Shown here: positions 25,976 through 33,106 of the stretch, one piece after another | How the letters are laid out: the number at the start of each line of letters is the position of its first letter | Numbering within the stretch: position 1 is the first letter of the stretch | Source of the DNA: Paenibacillus radicis (ex Gao et al. 2016) | GTDB taxonomy: Bacteria > Bacillota > Bacilli > Paenibacillales > Paenibacillaceae | Length of the DNA: 64,000 nucleotides | Reading direction: 5' to 3' | Assembly (NCBI RefSeq): GCF_014641555.1 | Contig: NZ_BMHY01000001.1 | Coordinates: forward strand, 713,706 to 777,705 | Position numbers and translations under genes: made by a program | The notes under the pieces: generated by a model | The model's database searches: none | Told to the model about the DNA's origin: nothing | What the model saw: the letters and a program-made list of their open reading frames with translations, nothing else

Positions 25976-26758
25976 ATGCAGCGATATTTTGTAGCCGCGG
26001 AGCAGTTCGACGGCTCTGGCGTACGCTTGTTGGGCGAAGACGCCTTTCATGCGGTTCGCGTCATGCGGATGAAGGAAGACCAGAAGTTTATCGTCAGTGA
26101 CGGCCAAACACGCGTTGCGCTTGCAGCTGTTGTAGAGGCGAGTGCGACCGAGGTAACAGCCCGGATCGTGGAGGAGCTTCCGATGGACAGCGAGCCTGCA
26201 TGGTCGGTGACGATTGCGCAAAGCTTGCCCAAGGGCGATAAAATGGAGCTCGTCATTCAGAAAGGAACCGAGATCGGCGCGTATTCGTTTGCGCCGTTTC
26301 AGTCCGAGCGGATGATCGTGCAGTATGACGGCAAAAAAGAAGCGAAACGCCTGGAGCGCTGGAGCAAAATCGCTAAGGAGGCGGCGGAGCAGTCTCACCG
26401 CTGCAGGGTGCCGGCGATCGAAGCTGTGCGCAGCTGGCGAGAGCTGATTGATTCGATATCGAATTATGATTTAACGTTGTTTTGTTATGAACGGGAAGGC
26501 GACGGAGCAGAGGGCAAAGGCGTAAGGGATGCGCTGCTCGAGTGGAAGCAGGCTTCCGGGGGGCAGCTGCCCGCCGAGCCCAAGCTGCTTATCGTCGTCG
26601 GTCCCGAAGGCGGCTTTACGGAAGCAGAAGCAAACGGGGCGGAGACGGCCGGAGCGGTCATCGTCGGCTTGGGCAAACGGATATTGCGGACCGAAACCGC
26701 AGGTATCGTTGGCTTGACCTGCTTGCTGTACGAAGCCGGAGAAATGGGAGGAGCGTAA
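25976..26758 (+). CDS. rsmE: 16S rRNA (uracil-1498-N3)-methyltransferase
   Basis: SPOUT-class methyltransferase acting on the decoding region of 30S. The 260 residues have an N-terminal PUA-like domain (MQRYFVAAEQF, then GEDAFHAVRVMRMKEDQKFIVSDGQ). The knotted SAM-binding domain carries LLIVVGPEGGFTEAEA and VGLGKRILRTETAGIVGLTCLLYE. The ATG at 25976 fits the family N-terminus; an upstream in-frame ATG at 25958 adds six atypical residues. It corresponds to Bacillus yqeU and is followed 6 bases later by mtaB. Confidence 0.94.
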   Translation: MQRYFVAAEQFDGSGVRLLGEDAFHAVRVMRMKEDQKFIVSDGQTRVALAAVVEASATEVTARIVEELPMDSEPAWSVTIAQSLPKGDKMELVIQKGTEIGAYSFAPFQSERMIVQYDGKKEAKRLERWSKIAKEAAEQSHRCRVPAIEAVRSWRELIDSISNYDLTLFCYEREGDGAEGKGVRDALLEWKQASGGQLPAEPKLLIVVGPEGGFTEAEANGAETAGAVIVGLGKRILRTETAGIVGLTCLLYEAGEMGGA

Positions 26759-26764
26759 GCGATT

Positions 26765-28129
26765 ATGCCATCGGTAGCATTTTACACCTTAGGATGCAAA
26801 GTTAATTTTTACGACACAGAGGCCATTTGGCAGCTATTTAAAAATGAAGGCTACGAGCAGGTTGACTTTGAAGCAACCGCCGACGTCTATCTGGTCAATA
26901 CATGTACAGTAACGAATACTGGCGACAAGAAAAGCCGTCAGATTATTCGTCGTGCCGTACGGCGCAATCCGAACGCTGTCATTGCAGTAACCGGATGCTA
27001 TGCGCAAACATCGCCGGCTGAGATTATGGCAATTCCTGGCGTGGATCTCGTCATCGGCACGCAGGATCGTGAGAAAATCATTTCGTTTGTCGATCAGATT
27101 CATGCTGACCGGACGCCTGTCAACGCCGTTCGCAACATTATGAAGACGCGCCAATTCGAAGAGCTGGACGTGCCTGATTTCTCGGAGCGTACCCGTGCTT
27201 TTCTTAAAATTCAAGAAGGCTGCAACAACTTCTGTACCTTCTGCATTATCCCTTGGTCGCGGGGCTTGTCACGAAGCCGTGAGCCGCAAAGCGTTATCGA
27301 GCAGGCGAAGCAGCTCGTGGCGTCAGGCTACAAGGAAATCGTTCTTACAGGTATCCATACGGGCGGTTATGGCGATGACATGGAAAACTATCGTTTAACC
27401 GATCTGCTCTGGGATCTTGATAAAGTAGACGGCTTGGAAAGAATCCGGATCAGTTCGATCGAAGCAAGCCAGATTGATGATACGATGATCGATGTCTTGA
27501 AACGTTCGTCCAAAATGTGCCGCCATCTTCACATTCCGCTGCAAGCAGGGGAAACCTCTGTGCTCAAACGGATGCGCCGTAAATATACGACAGAAGAATT
27601 CGCGGCTAAGCTGCAGCGGATTCGCGAAGCGATGCCGGGCGTAGCGATTACGACCGACGTTATCGTTGGCTTCCCTGGCGAGACGGATGAAATGTTTGAA
27701 GAGGGCTATAAATTTATGGAGGCCGTAGGCTTCTCCGAAATGCACGTTTTCCCTTATTCGAAGCGGACAGGTACGCCTGCTGCAAGAATGGAAGATCAGG
27801 TCGACGAAGAAGTGAAAAACGAACGCGTGCACAAGCTGATTGATCTGTCTGAGAAGATGCAGCTTCAATACGCACAGCAGTATGTCGGTACCGTTCTTGA
27901 TATCATTCCTGAACGCGACTATAAAGGAGCGCCTGGAACGGGTCTCGTTATGGGCTATTCCGATAATTATCTGCAAGTCGTATTCGATGGCGACGAGTCG
28001 CTGATCGGCAAGCTCTGCCGCGTCAAAATTACGGAAGCGGGCGTTAATGAAAACCGCGGCCAGCTGATTCGCGTGCTGGATGAGAGCGGCCTGAACAATT
28101 TCGGCCATCCGGAAGCGCTGCGGGCTTAA
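26765..28129 (+). CDS. mtaB: tRNA (N6-threonylcarbamoyladenosine-37-C2)-methylthiotransferase MtaB
   Basis: Radical-SAM enzyme that adds a methylthio group to t6A37 in tRNAs reading ANN codons. The 454 residues have the N-terminal UPF0004 domain whose cluster cysteines appear in TLGCKVN (C11), NTCTVTN and TGCYAQ. The radical-SAM motif CNNFCTFC (about 155-162) and QAGETSVLKRMRRKYT lie in the central domain. A C-terminal TRAM domain completes the protein. It is the yqeV orthologue by position after rsmE. Nothing unusual. Confidence 0.95.
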   Translation: MPSVAFYTLGCKVNFYDTEAIWQLFKNEGYEQVDFEATADVYLVNTCTVTNTGDKKSRQIIRRAVRRNPNAVIAVTGCYAQTSPAEIMAIPGVDLVIGTQDREKIISFVDQIHADRTPVNAVRNIMKTRQFEELDVPDFSERTRAFLKIQEGCNNFCTFCIIPWSRGLSRSREPQSVIEQAKQLVASGYKEIVLTGIHTGGYGDDMENYRLTDLLWDLDKVDGLERIRISSIEASQIDDTMIDVLKRSSKMCRHLHIPLQAGETSVLKRMRRKYTTEEFAAKLQRIREAMPGVAITTDVIVGFPGETDEMFEEGYKFMEAVGFSEMHVFPYSKRTGTPAARMEDQVDEEVKNERVHKLIDLSEKMQLQYAQQYVGTVLDIIPERDYKGAPGTGLVMGYSDNYLQVVFDGDESLIGKLCRVKITEAGVNENRGQLIRVLDESGLNNFGHPEALRA

Positions 28130-28259
28130 TATTACTGCGGTAATTACCGTTAAAAAGAATGATAGCGAGGTTTCCGGCCTAGCCGATTGTCGGCTGGACG
28201 AGGGAGCCTCGTTGTTGCATAGAGCATAAAAATGTCGAGCAGGCGAGGGGGAAGCGGTC

Positions 28260-28691
28260 GTGAAGGAAATTTCTGCAGGCGGCGTCGTCTACCGCCGCAC
28301 GGAAGCGGGAGAGCTGCAAATTCAGCTCATACAGGATCGTTATGGGAAAGTATCGCTCCCTAAAGGGAAAATGGAACCGGGCGAAACGGTCGAGCAGACC
28401 GCGCTTCGGGAAATTGCAGAAGAGACTGGTTTGACCGGTGTCATTGTCAAGCCGATCGATCAGATCAAATACCAGTACCATGACGAGGCAAAAGGAACGG
28501 TGGACAAAGAGGTTCATTATTATTTGGTGGAGGCTGTCGGAGGCTCGCTGCAGGCGCAGGTAGAAGAAATTCGCGGCGTCGACTGGTTTGAGCCAATGGA
28601 CGCCTGGCGCCGCCAGAAGCAATCCGGCTACGATAACAACAACCGGATTTTGTCCGGTGCGCTTCTGCTGCTTGGCTTGAAGACCGATTAG
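28260..28691 (+). CDS. Nudix hydrolase
   Basis: Hydrolase of a nucleoside-diphosphate-linked compound; substrate unknown. The 143 residues begin with KEISAGGVVYR and carry a complete Nudix box, G-x5-E-x7-REIAEETGL (36-58). LPKGKMEPGE just before and within it resembles the Ap4A/MutT-like subgroup. The start is GTG at 28260 behind GAGGGGG. Its stop codon overlaps the stop of the convergent Na/Pi symporter gene. The 130 bases upstream contain a stem around AGCCGA-TTG-TCGGCT but no clear promoter. Confidence 0.9.
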   Translation: MKEISAGGVVYRRTEAGELQIQLIQDRYGKVSLPKGKMEPGETVEQTALREIAEETGLTGVIVKPIDQIKYQYHDEAKGTVDKEVHYYLVEAVGGSLQAQVEEIRGVDWFEPMDAWRRQKQSGYDNNNRILSGALLLLGLKTD

Positions 28692-29668
28692 GCCGACTGA
28701 AGCTTTCGAAAAACAGGCAAGTAGCACAAGGGCAGCGCAATAAGCGAGCTTGCGACGTTGAACAACGTTTGCGAATGAGCGATTTGGCTGGCGGGAGAAT
28801 GGGCGAGCCATCCCGATGCGTCGGCAAGCTGGCCGATAAACGGCATGAACAGCAAGGCGCCCCCTGCATTCAAAGCAACGTGGGACCAGGCGACGAACTG
28901 GCCGCTTTTGGAGCCGCCGATTGAGGCGAGCAGTGCTGTCACGCAAGTGCCGACATTGGCGCCCAATACGACGGCAACCCCAAGCTCAAGGGGCATTGCG
29001 CCGATGCTGGCGAAGCCCATGATGATGCCGATGACGGCAGCGCTGCTATGGACGACAGCAGTGAGAAGCGCCCCTGCAGCTAATCCCCACCATAGGCTGG
29101 TTTGCGATTTGTCCAAAAACCAGCTGAACATGCTGCTTTGCTGCACGTCGGGACCAACCGTCTGCATGACAGCCATTCCGGCCAGCAGCATGCTGAAGCC
29201 GCCGAGTGCGACGGAGCCGGAACGGATGATGGCCAGCTTGTGAAGCGCTGTGCTGCGCAAGGATGCTAGCCGAAATTCGGTGAGCGGCACGGTTATCAGC
29301 CATACGACAAGAGACACCGCAAGCAGTGGAAGCGCCAGCTTGTTCAAGCTTAAGCCGATTAATTCGGTCGTCAGGCAGGTGCCGATGTTCGTGCCCAGTA
29401 TAATGCCAAGCGTACGCGGAAAAGTGAGCAAACCGGCATTTACAAGTCCGATGGCAATGACGGTGACGGCCGTGCTGCTCTGCAAGAAGGCGGTCGTCGC
29501 GGTGCCGACGGCGAGACCATGCAGCGGTGTTGCGGTGGAACGGTGCAGCACCCGGTTCAAGTGCGGTCCGGCCAGCTGATGAAGGGCTAGCTCCATTAGC
29601 TTCATTCCGCTAAGAAAGATGGCGAAACCAAGCGCCATCGGAAGCGCAATTGCAATTAGCATGGACAT
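28688..29668 (-). CDS. Na+/phosphate symporter family protein (NptA/YqeW-like)
   Basis: Polytopic membrane protein of 326 residues, probably a sodium-coupled phosphate carrier. Two inverted family repeats are visible. The first has TATTAFLQSSTAVTVIAIGLVNAG and LGIILGTNIGTCLTTE. The second has GALLTAVVHSSAAVIGIIMGFASIG and VVLGANVGTCVTALLA. Roughly eight or nine helices are apparent, and it lacks the C-terminal PhoU-like domain of some relatives. In Bacillus yqeW follows mtaB (yqeV), so position agrees. It overlaps the Nudix gene tail to tail and diverges from the rlmI-like gene. Confidence 0.88.
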   Translation of the reverse strand: MSMLIAIALPMALGFAIFLSGMKLMELALHQLAGPHLNRVLHRSTATPLHGLAVGTATTAFLQSSTAVTVIAIGLVNAGLLTFPRTLGIILGTNIGTCLTTELIGLSLNKLALPLLAVSLVVWLITVPLTEFRLASLRSTALHKLAIIRSGSVALGGFSMLLAGMAVMQTVGPDVQQSSMFSWFLDKSQTSLWWGLAAGALLTAVVHSSAAVIGIIMGFASIGAMPLELGVAVVLGANVGTCVTALLASIGGSKSGQFVAWSHVALNAGGALLFMPFIGQLADASGWLAHSPASQIAHSQTLFNVASSLIALPLCYLPVFRKLQSA

Positions 29669-29694
29669 GTGCTCCTTTGAATAGTGTCGCTTTT

Positions 29695-29708
29695 ATGTAT
29701 CTATACAT
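29695..29708. promoter_or_regulatory. Palindrome in the divergent Na/Pi symporter - rlmI spacer
   Basis: ATGTAT-CT-ATACAT is a perfect inverted repeat 27 bases upstream of the symporter gene, in the only spacer between two divergent genes. A regulator site or a promoter by-product are both possible; no regulator gene is adjacent. Confidence 0.35.
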
Positions 29709-29800
29709 ATGCTTTTATAAGGACAGGCATGACAAGCGCCCCGGTTACGGGAGGCTGCGCTGCGTTCTGGTAACGGCGCAGTGGAACAGAGAGAGGAAGA

Positions 29801-31177
29801 ATGAGTGAAGTGAGCAAAAACAAAGCAACGATTTGGCTGCAGCGCGGCCGGAAAAACCGGCTGGAGCTTGGCCATCCATGGATTTACGGCAATGAAATCG
29901 AACGGGTCGAGGGCGAGGCCTCCCCAGGCGATATCGTTGACGTCGTTTCCCATAAAGGACGGTTTCTAGCATCCGGCTATTATAATCCGCAATCGCAGAT
30001 TACCGTTCGTATCGTCGCATATAAGCCTCTGGATGAGATGGACGCGGATTTCTTCCGCGAGCGGCTGCAGCATTGTGCGGATCATCGCAGCCGGTTTGTG
30101 CCGGATCGTGATTGCAGACTGGTATACGGCGAAGCTGACTTTTTACCGGGTTTGACGGTGGACCGGTTCAACGATGTACTGGTCGTTCAATTGCTGACAT
30201 TGGGTATGGATAAGAGACGCGAGGCTTTAATTGAAGCGCTCATTGACGTGTTCCAGCCTAAAGGTATCTACGAGCGCAGCGATGTTGGCGTAAGGCAGTT
30301 GGAAGGCTTGGAGCAGCGTACAGGTGTGCTTTACGGCGAATGTCCGTCGATCATCGAGATCGAGGAAAACGGCTTGAAGCTGGAAGTTGATATCGTTGAG
30401 GGGCAAAAAACGGGCTACTTCTATGATCAGCGCGAAAACCGCGCTTCCATCAAGCCGTTAATGACCGGCTGGGGTGGGAGAAGCGGCATTCATCTGCAGC
30501 AGTTGGAAGGTGGGGACGGACAGTTCCGGTCTGTTCCTGTTAATGCGAATGGCAAAGAAGTGACGTTCCCGTTCTGGGATGGGGCTACGGTTCTGGAATG
30601 CTTTGCGCATACCGGAAGCTTCACGCTGCATGCCTGCAAATACGGAGCGAAGCGCGTAACCTGTCTGGACGTATCCCAGCATGCAATCGACACCGCGCAA
30701 AGAAATATGGTGCGCAACGGCTTTATAGACCGTGTCGAATTTGTTGTAGCAGACGCCTTCGAATACTTGCGTACGCAAGTGAAGGGGCTGGAGGAAAAAG
30801 CGGAACGGAGCCGGGCGGGAGCGGACACTTCGAAGCCTATCAGCGGCAACGGCCGTACATGGGACGTCGTCATTCTCGATCCGCCGGCGTTCGCTAAGAC
30901 GAAAAGCGCCGTGCCTGGAGCATGCCGAGGCTACAAGGATATCAACCTCCACGGGCTAAAGCTGGTAAACGAAGGCGGGTATCTGGTGACAGCCAGCTGC
31001 TCTTACCATATGAAGCCTGATCTGTTCCTGGAGACGATCCAGGAGGCTGCATCCGACGCTGGCAAGCTGCTGCGGCTAGTGGAGTGGCGCGCGGCGGGCA
31101 AAGACCATCCGCAGCTTCTGGGCGTGAGCGAAGGCCATTACTTGAAATTTGCGATTTTTGAGGTTCGAAGCAAATAG
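29801..31177 (+). CDS. Class I SAM-dependent rRNA methyltransferase (RlmI/YwbD-like)
   Basis: Predicted 23S rRNA cytosine-C5 methyltransferase. An N-terminal PUA-like domain (about 10-85) is followed by the family motifs FLPGLTVDRFNDVLVVQLLT and GQKTGYFYDQRENR. SAM motif I is ATVLECFAHTGSFTLHA, and motif IV is DVVILDPPAFAKTKSAV. The tail motif TASCSYHM contains the catalytic-type Cys. At 458 residues it is about 60 longer than usual, through insertions at about 223-258 (between the DQR motif and motif I) and about 327-352 (before motif IV). Both insertions are hydrophilic and likely surface loops. It has its own terminator. Confidence 0.88.
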   Translation: MSEVSKNKATIWLQRGRKNRLELGHPWIYGNEIERVEGEASPGDIVDVVSHKGRFLASGYYNPQSQITVRIVAYKPLDEMDADFFRERLQHCADHRSRFVPDRDCRLVYGEADFLPGLTVDRFNDVLVVQLLTLGMDKRREALIEALIDVFQPKGIYERSDVGVRQLEGLEQRTGVLYGECPSIIEIEENGLKLEVDIVEGQKTGYFYDQRENRASIKPLMTGWGGRSGIHLQQLEGGDGQFRSVPVNANGKEVTFPFWDGATVLECFAHTGSFTLHACKYGAKRVTCLDVSQHAIDTAQRNMVRNGFIDRVEFVVADAFEYLRTQVKGLEEKAERSRAGADTSKPISGNGRTWDVVILDPPAFAKTKSAVPGACRGYKDINLHGLKLVNEGGYLVTASCSYHMKPDLFLETIQEAASDAGKLLRLVEWRAAGKDHPQLLGVSEGHYLKFAIFEVRSK

Positions 31178-31190
31178 AATATGTTGGTGT

Positions 31191-31222
31191 AAGCTGTCGA
31201 GAATGTTTCGGCAGCTTTTTTA
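31191..31222 (+). terminator. Terminator of the rlmI-like gene
   Basis: AAGCTGTCGA (31191-31200) pairs with TCGGCAGCTT after a 7-base loop and is followed by a T-run. Confidence 0.75.
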
Positions 31223-32166
31223 TGTGTATGTGGTGCTCCGCTGCGCGTTTTGGTCCATGCTGCCATGCTTGATTCCATTTTCCCCATCGCTATAACGATG
31301 AAAGATGGATAGAATCTGCGCAAAGTCATCTTGAACTCAAAACGCTCCGCTCCCCCTAACCCCCTGAAACCAACCATCACAAACCAAGATCACAAATGAA
31401 CCAACATGACGTTACTCATTCAACAAAATGTAAAAGTGCATGTTGACGACCCCCAAATCGGCCTAAACCAGTACTCAAAATGCAAAAATACATTTGAAAT
31501 CACTCGATTTCGCCCTTTCGAGGCTTTTTAGGTCAATCAACCTGCACTTTTGCATTTTGAAGCGATAAATCGGCTAAAAAGCGGCTGGCAACCTGTATTT
31601 TTACATTTTGATTTAATATATGGCAGCCTGTAGCGAACCTCCTTGGCAAAATAGAGAATCAAAGTTCGTTATATAATTTTGCTGGGTGGGACTGCATTGT
31701 TCAACTCTGGCTATCTGGGATTTGGCATGTGACATGGGTCGTACGTGTGGACGAAGAGTAGAAGCTGGCTAACCCTGTTAAGCTGCTAATGCGTCACGTA
31801 TGGCGTTTTGTGACCAGAATACGGAAGTAGCAGAGTCTAGTTAGTTAAACAAGTGGACGTATTCAACTGTGAAGCTCCAACCAGCTAGTTAGGGTTAGTT
31901 GATCAGAATTACATCGTAGAACCGCGGAGAGGCTAGTAAGGAGCTGCTCAGCTCCATGCCTTTTTGTCCGGATTTTGGAACAAAGACCTTTCGTACAGCA
32001 GCACCAATAATGCATCGTTTTTGTGCCTCGCAAGTAATACCCGAGTAAAATACTCACCGCAAACCCGACAAAAGAAATAAACCCAAGGGGAATTATCGGC
32101 TAACCCAAAATATTTAATAATAGCACAGAACAAATTTCGAAAGCAATCTTTTTTTGAAAAAAAGTA
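31223..32166. other. Gene-free stretch with a four-copy repeat
   Basis: About 940 bases without a supportable gene on either strand; short open frames here lack ribosome sites and recognisable protein. The first half holds four copies of a 22-bp repeat (31424-31610). The second half shows nothing I can name apart from small stems such as GGAGCT-GCTC-AGCTCC near 31940. Confidence 0.6.
31424..31610. repeat. Four copies of a 22-bp repeat, two direct and two inverted
   Basis: Copies at 31424-31445 and 31476-31497 read forward; those at 31538-31559 and 31589-31610 read in reverse. The shared core is CAAAATG-Y-AAAA-R-T-R-CA, then usually xGTTG. Copies within each pair are about 30 bases apart, and those spacers also share AAATCGG-type sequence. 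The whole block is a large imperfect palindrome of about 187 bases. Confidence 0.8.
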
Positions 32167-32195
32167 TTGATTTTTATCCGCGGATGGGATATCCT
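32167..32195 (+). promoter_or_regulatory. Promoter of the Met-rich gene with a palindromic spacer
   Basis: TTGATT (32167-32172), 17 bases, TATCCT (32190-32195). The spacer contains the perfect palindrome ATCCGCGGAT (32176-32185), in the position where an operator between -35 and -10 would lie. Confidence 0.55.
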
Positions 32196-32237
32196 TCTAA
32201 TTGAGCAAAGGAAATGAGTAGAAGGGAGGCAACAACG

Positions 32238-32459
32238 ATGGAAATGATGAGCATGAAGATGATGATGACGATGTGTATGGAAGAAATGATGTGCAAGATG
32301 AACAACATGAAGATGATGATGGACGGCATGATGGAAATGAAGCAAATGGACATGATGGGTATGGACATGGATCAAATGATGGCCAACATGCAACAATGCG
32401 ACGAAATGATGACGATGATGATGGGCATGATGCGTGAAATGAAACAAACCGCTATGTAA
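32238..32459 (+). CDS. Methionine-rich small protein (49% Met)
   Basis: Unrecognised protein of 73 residues: 36 are Met, most of the rest are Glu, Asp, Lys, Gln and Asn, and three are Cys (13, 19, 54). There are no aromatic residues, no Pro and no signal peptide. Met pairs and triplets recur every three to four residues (MKMMM, MKMMMDGMMEMKQMDMM), giving a predicted amphipathic or coiled helix with a Met-dense face. GAAGGGAGG lies 8 bases before the ATG at 32238, and an in-frame ATG at 32214 lacks a site. With a promoter upstream and a hairpin plus T-run downstream it looks like an expressed single gene. Soft-metal (copper or silver) binding, or redox buffering by Met oxidation, are guesses. 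Confidence 0.7.
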   Translation: MEMMSMKMMMTMCMEEMMCKMNNMKMMMDGMMEMKQMDMMGMDMDQMMANMQQCDEMMTMMMGMMREMKQTAM

Positions 32460-32510
32460 TTAGCCCCCACGGCCTACATAACGGTTTTATAGAAATGGAT
32501 GATGTCCGGC

Positions 32511-32543
32511 AAAGCGGTCTACCGCATGCGGGATTTTTTTATT
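32511..32543 (+). terminator. Terminator after the Met-rich gene
   Basis: GCGGT-CT-ACCGC and an overlapping CCGCATGCGG pairing precede seven T (32534-32540). Confidence 0.65.
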
Positions 32544-32593
32544 TTTACCGATCATTATTGAAAAACCTCGTTGTCCCAAATAAGCAGGTGGAC

Positions 32594-32938
32594 TTAAGCT
32601 TGCTGTTTCAGCAAATTGCTAAGCTCCAGCCGTTTTAGCTTCAGCGCCCATACTTCCTCTTTCAGCGAATGAATTTCGAAAGCATCGTTCGTGCCTCTCA
32701 GCTGATTGTACAACTCCAGCATTTTTGCGTTAATGCGGTCGAATTGACGCCACAGCTCTTCTGCCTTTACGTTCAAGACCAGTTCTTTCGTCTGCTGCTC
32801 GGCTTGCTTCAGCACTGCTATGATTTCACGCTGCCAATCGGCATCGCCAATTTGCCTAGCATAATTTAACAGGTCCAGGTGGTCATCGACCCATTGCTTT
32901 ACGATTGCTGTTGTTGAGCGCATCTTCCGCATCCCCAT
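32594..32938 (-). CDS. Hypothetical coiled-coil protein
   Basis: Unrecognised protein of 114 residues, almost entirely alpha-helical by pattern. The N-terminal IVKQWVDDHLDLLNYARQIGDADWQREIIAVLKQA is followed by long heptad-like stretches (VKAEELWRQFDRINAKMLELYNQL, then HSLKEEVWALKLKRLELSNLLKQ). It is charged, without signal peptide or membrane helix. Starts at 32938, 32932 and 32923 are all possible and none has a strong ribosome site. It is transcribed away from addB, from the shared spacer that carries a LexA-type site, so a link to the SOS response is possible but unproven. Confidence 0.7.
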   Translation of the reverse strand: MGMRKMRSTTAIVKQWVDDHLDLLNYARQIGDADWQREIIAVLKQAEQQTKELVLNVKAEELWRQFDRINAKMLELYNQLRGTNDAFEIHSLKEEVWALKLKRLELSNLLKQQA

Positions 32939-33020
32939 TCTGTTTATCTATTTACCAAGTATTATACTCGGAATATTTGGAATTTCAATAGTTTATGTTC
33001 CGATTTCGAAAAAATATTCC

Positions 33021-33034
33021 AGAACATACGTTTG
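33021..33034 (+). promoter_or_regulatory. LexA (DinR)-type SOS box upstream of addB
   Basis: AGAACATACGTTTG matches the Bacillus consensus CGAAC-RNRY-GTTYG-like site at all core positions (GAAC-N4-GTTT). It lies about 85 bases before the addB start, among AT-rich promoter-like sequence (TATGAT at 33061). Confidence 0.5.
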
Positions 33035-33106
33035 TTCCTGAAGTGAAAAAAAGTCGCTAATATGATACTATAGTAGATTATGAGAATGTAACGGGAGGTG
33101 GCGGAC

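Noticed and set aside
31138..31380. 80-residue minus-strand frame after rlmI
   Set aside because: Overlaps the terminator and the rlmI-like gene end; no ribosome site or recognisable sequence.
31424..31610. CRISPR array
   Set aside because: Copies are in both orientations and vary in sequence; spacers are related to each other and no cas genes are present.
32100..32447. His-rich 115-residue frame on the minus strand opposite the Met-rich gene
   Set aside because: CAT is the complement of ATG, so a Met-rich gene automatically produces a His-rich antisense frame. It has no ribosome site, and the promoter and ribosome-site signals are on the plus strand.
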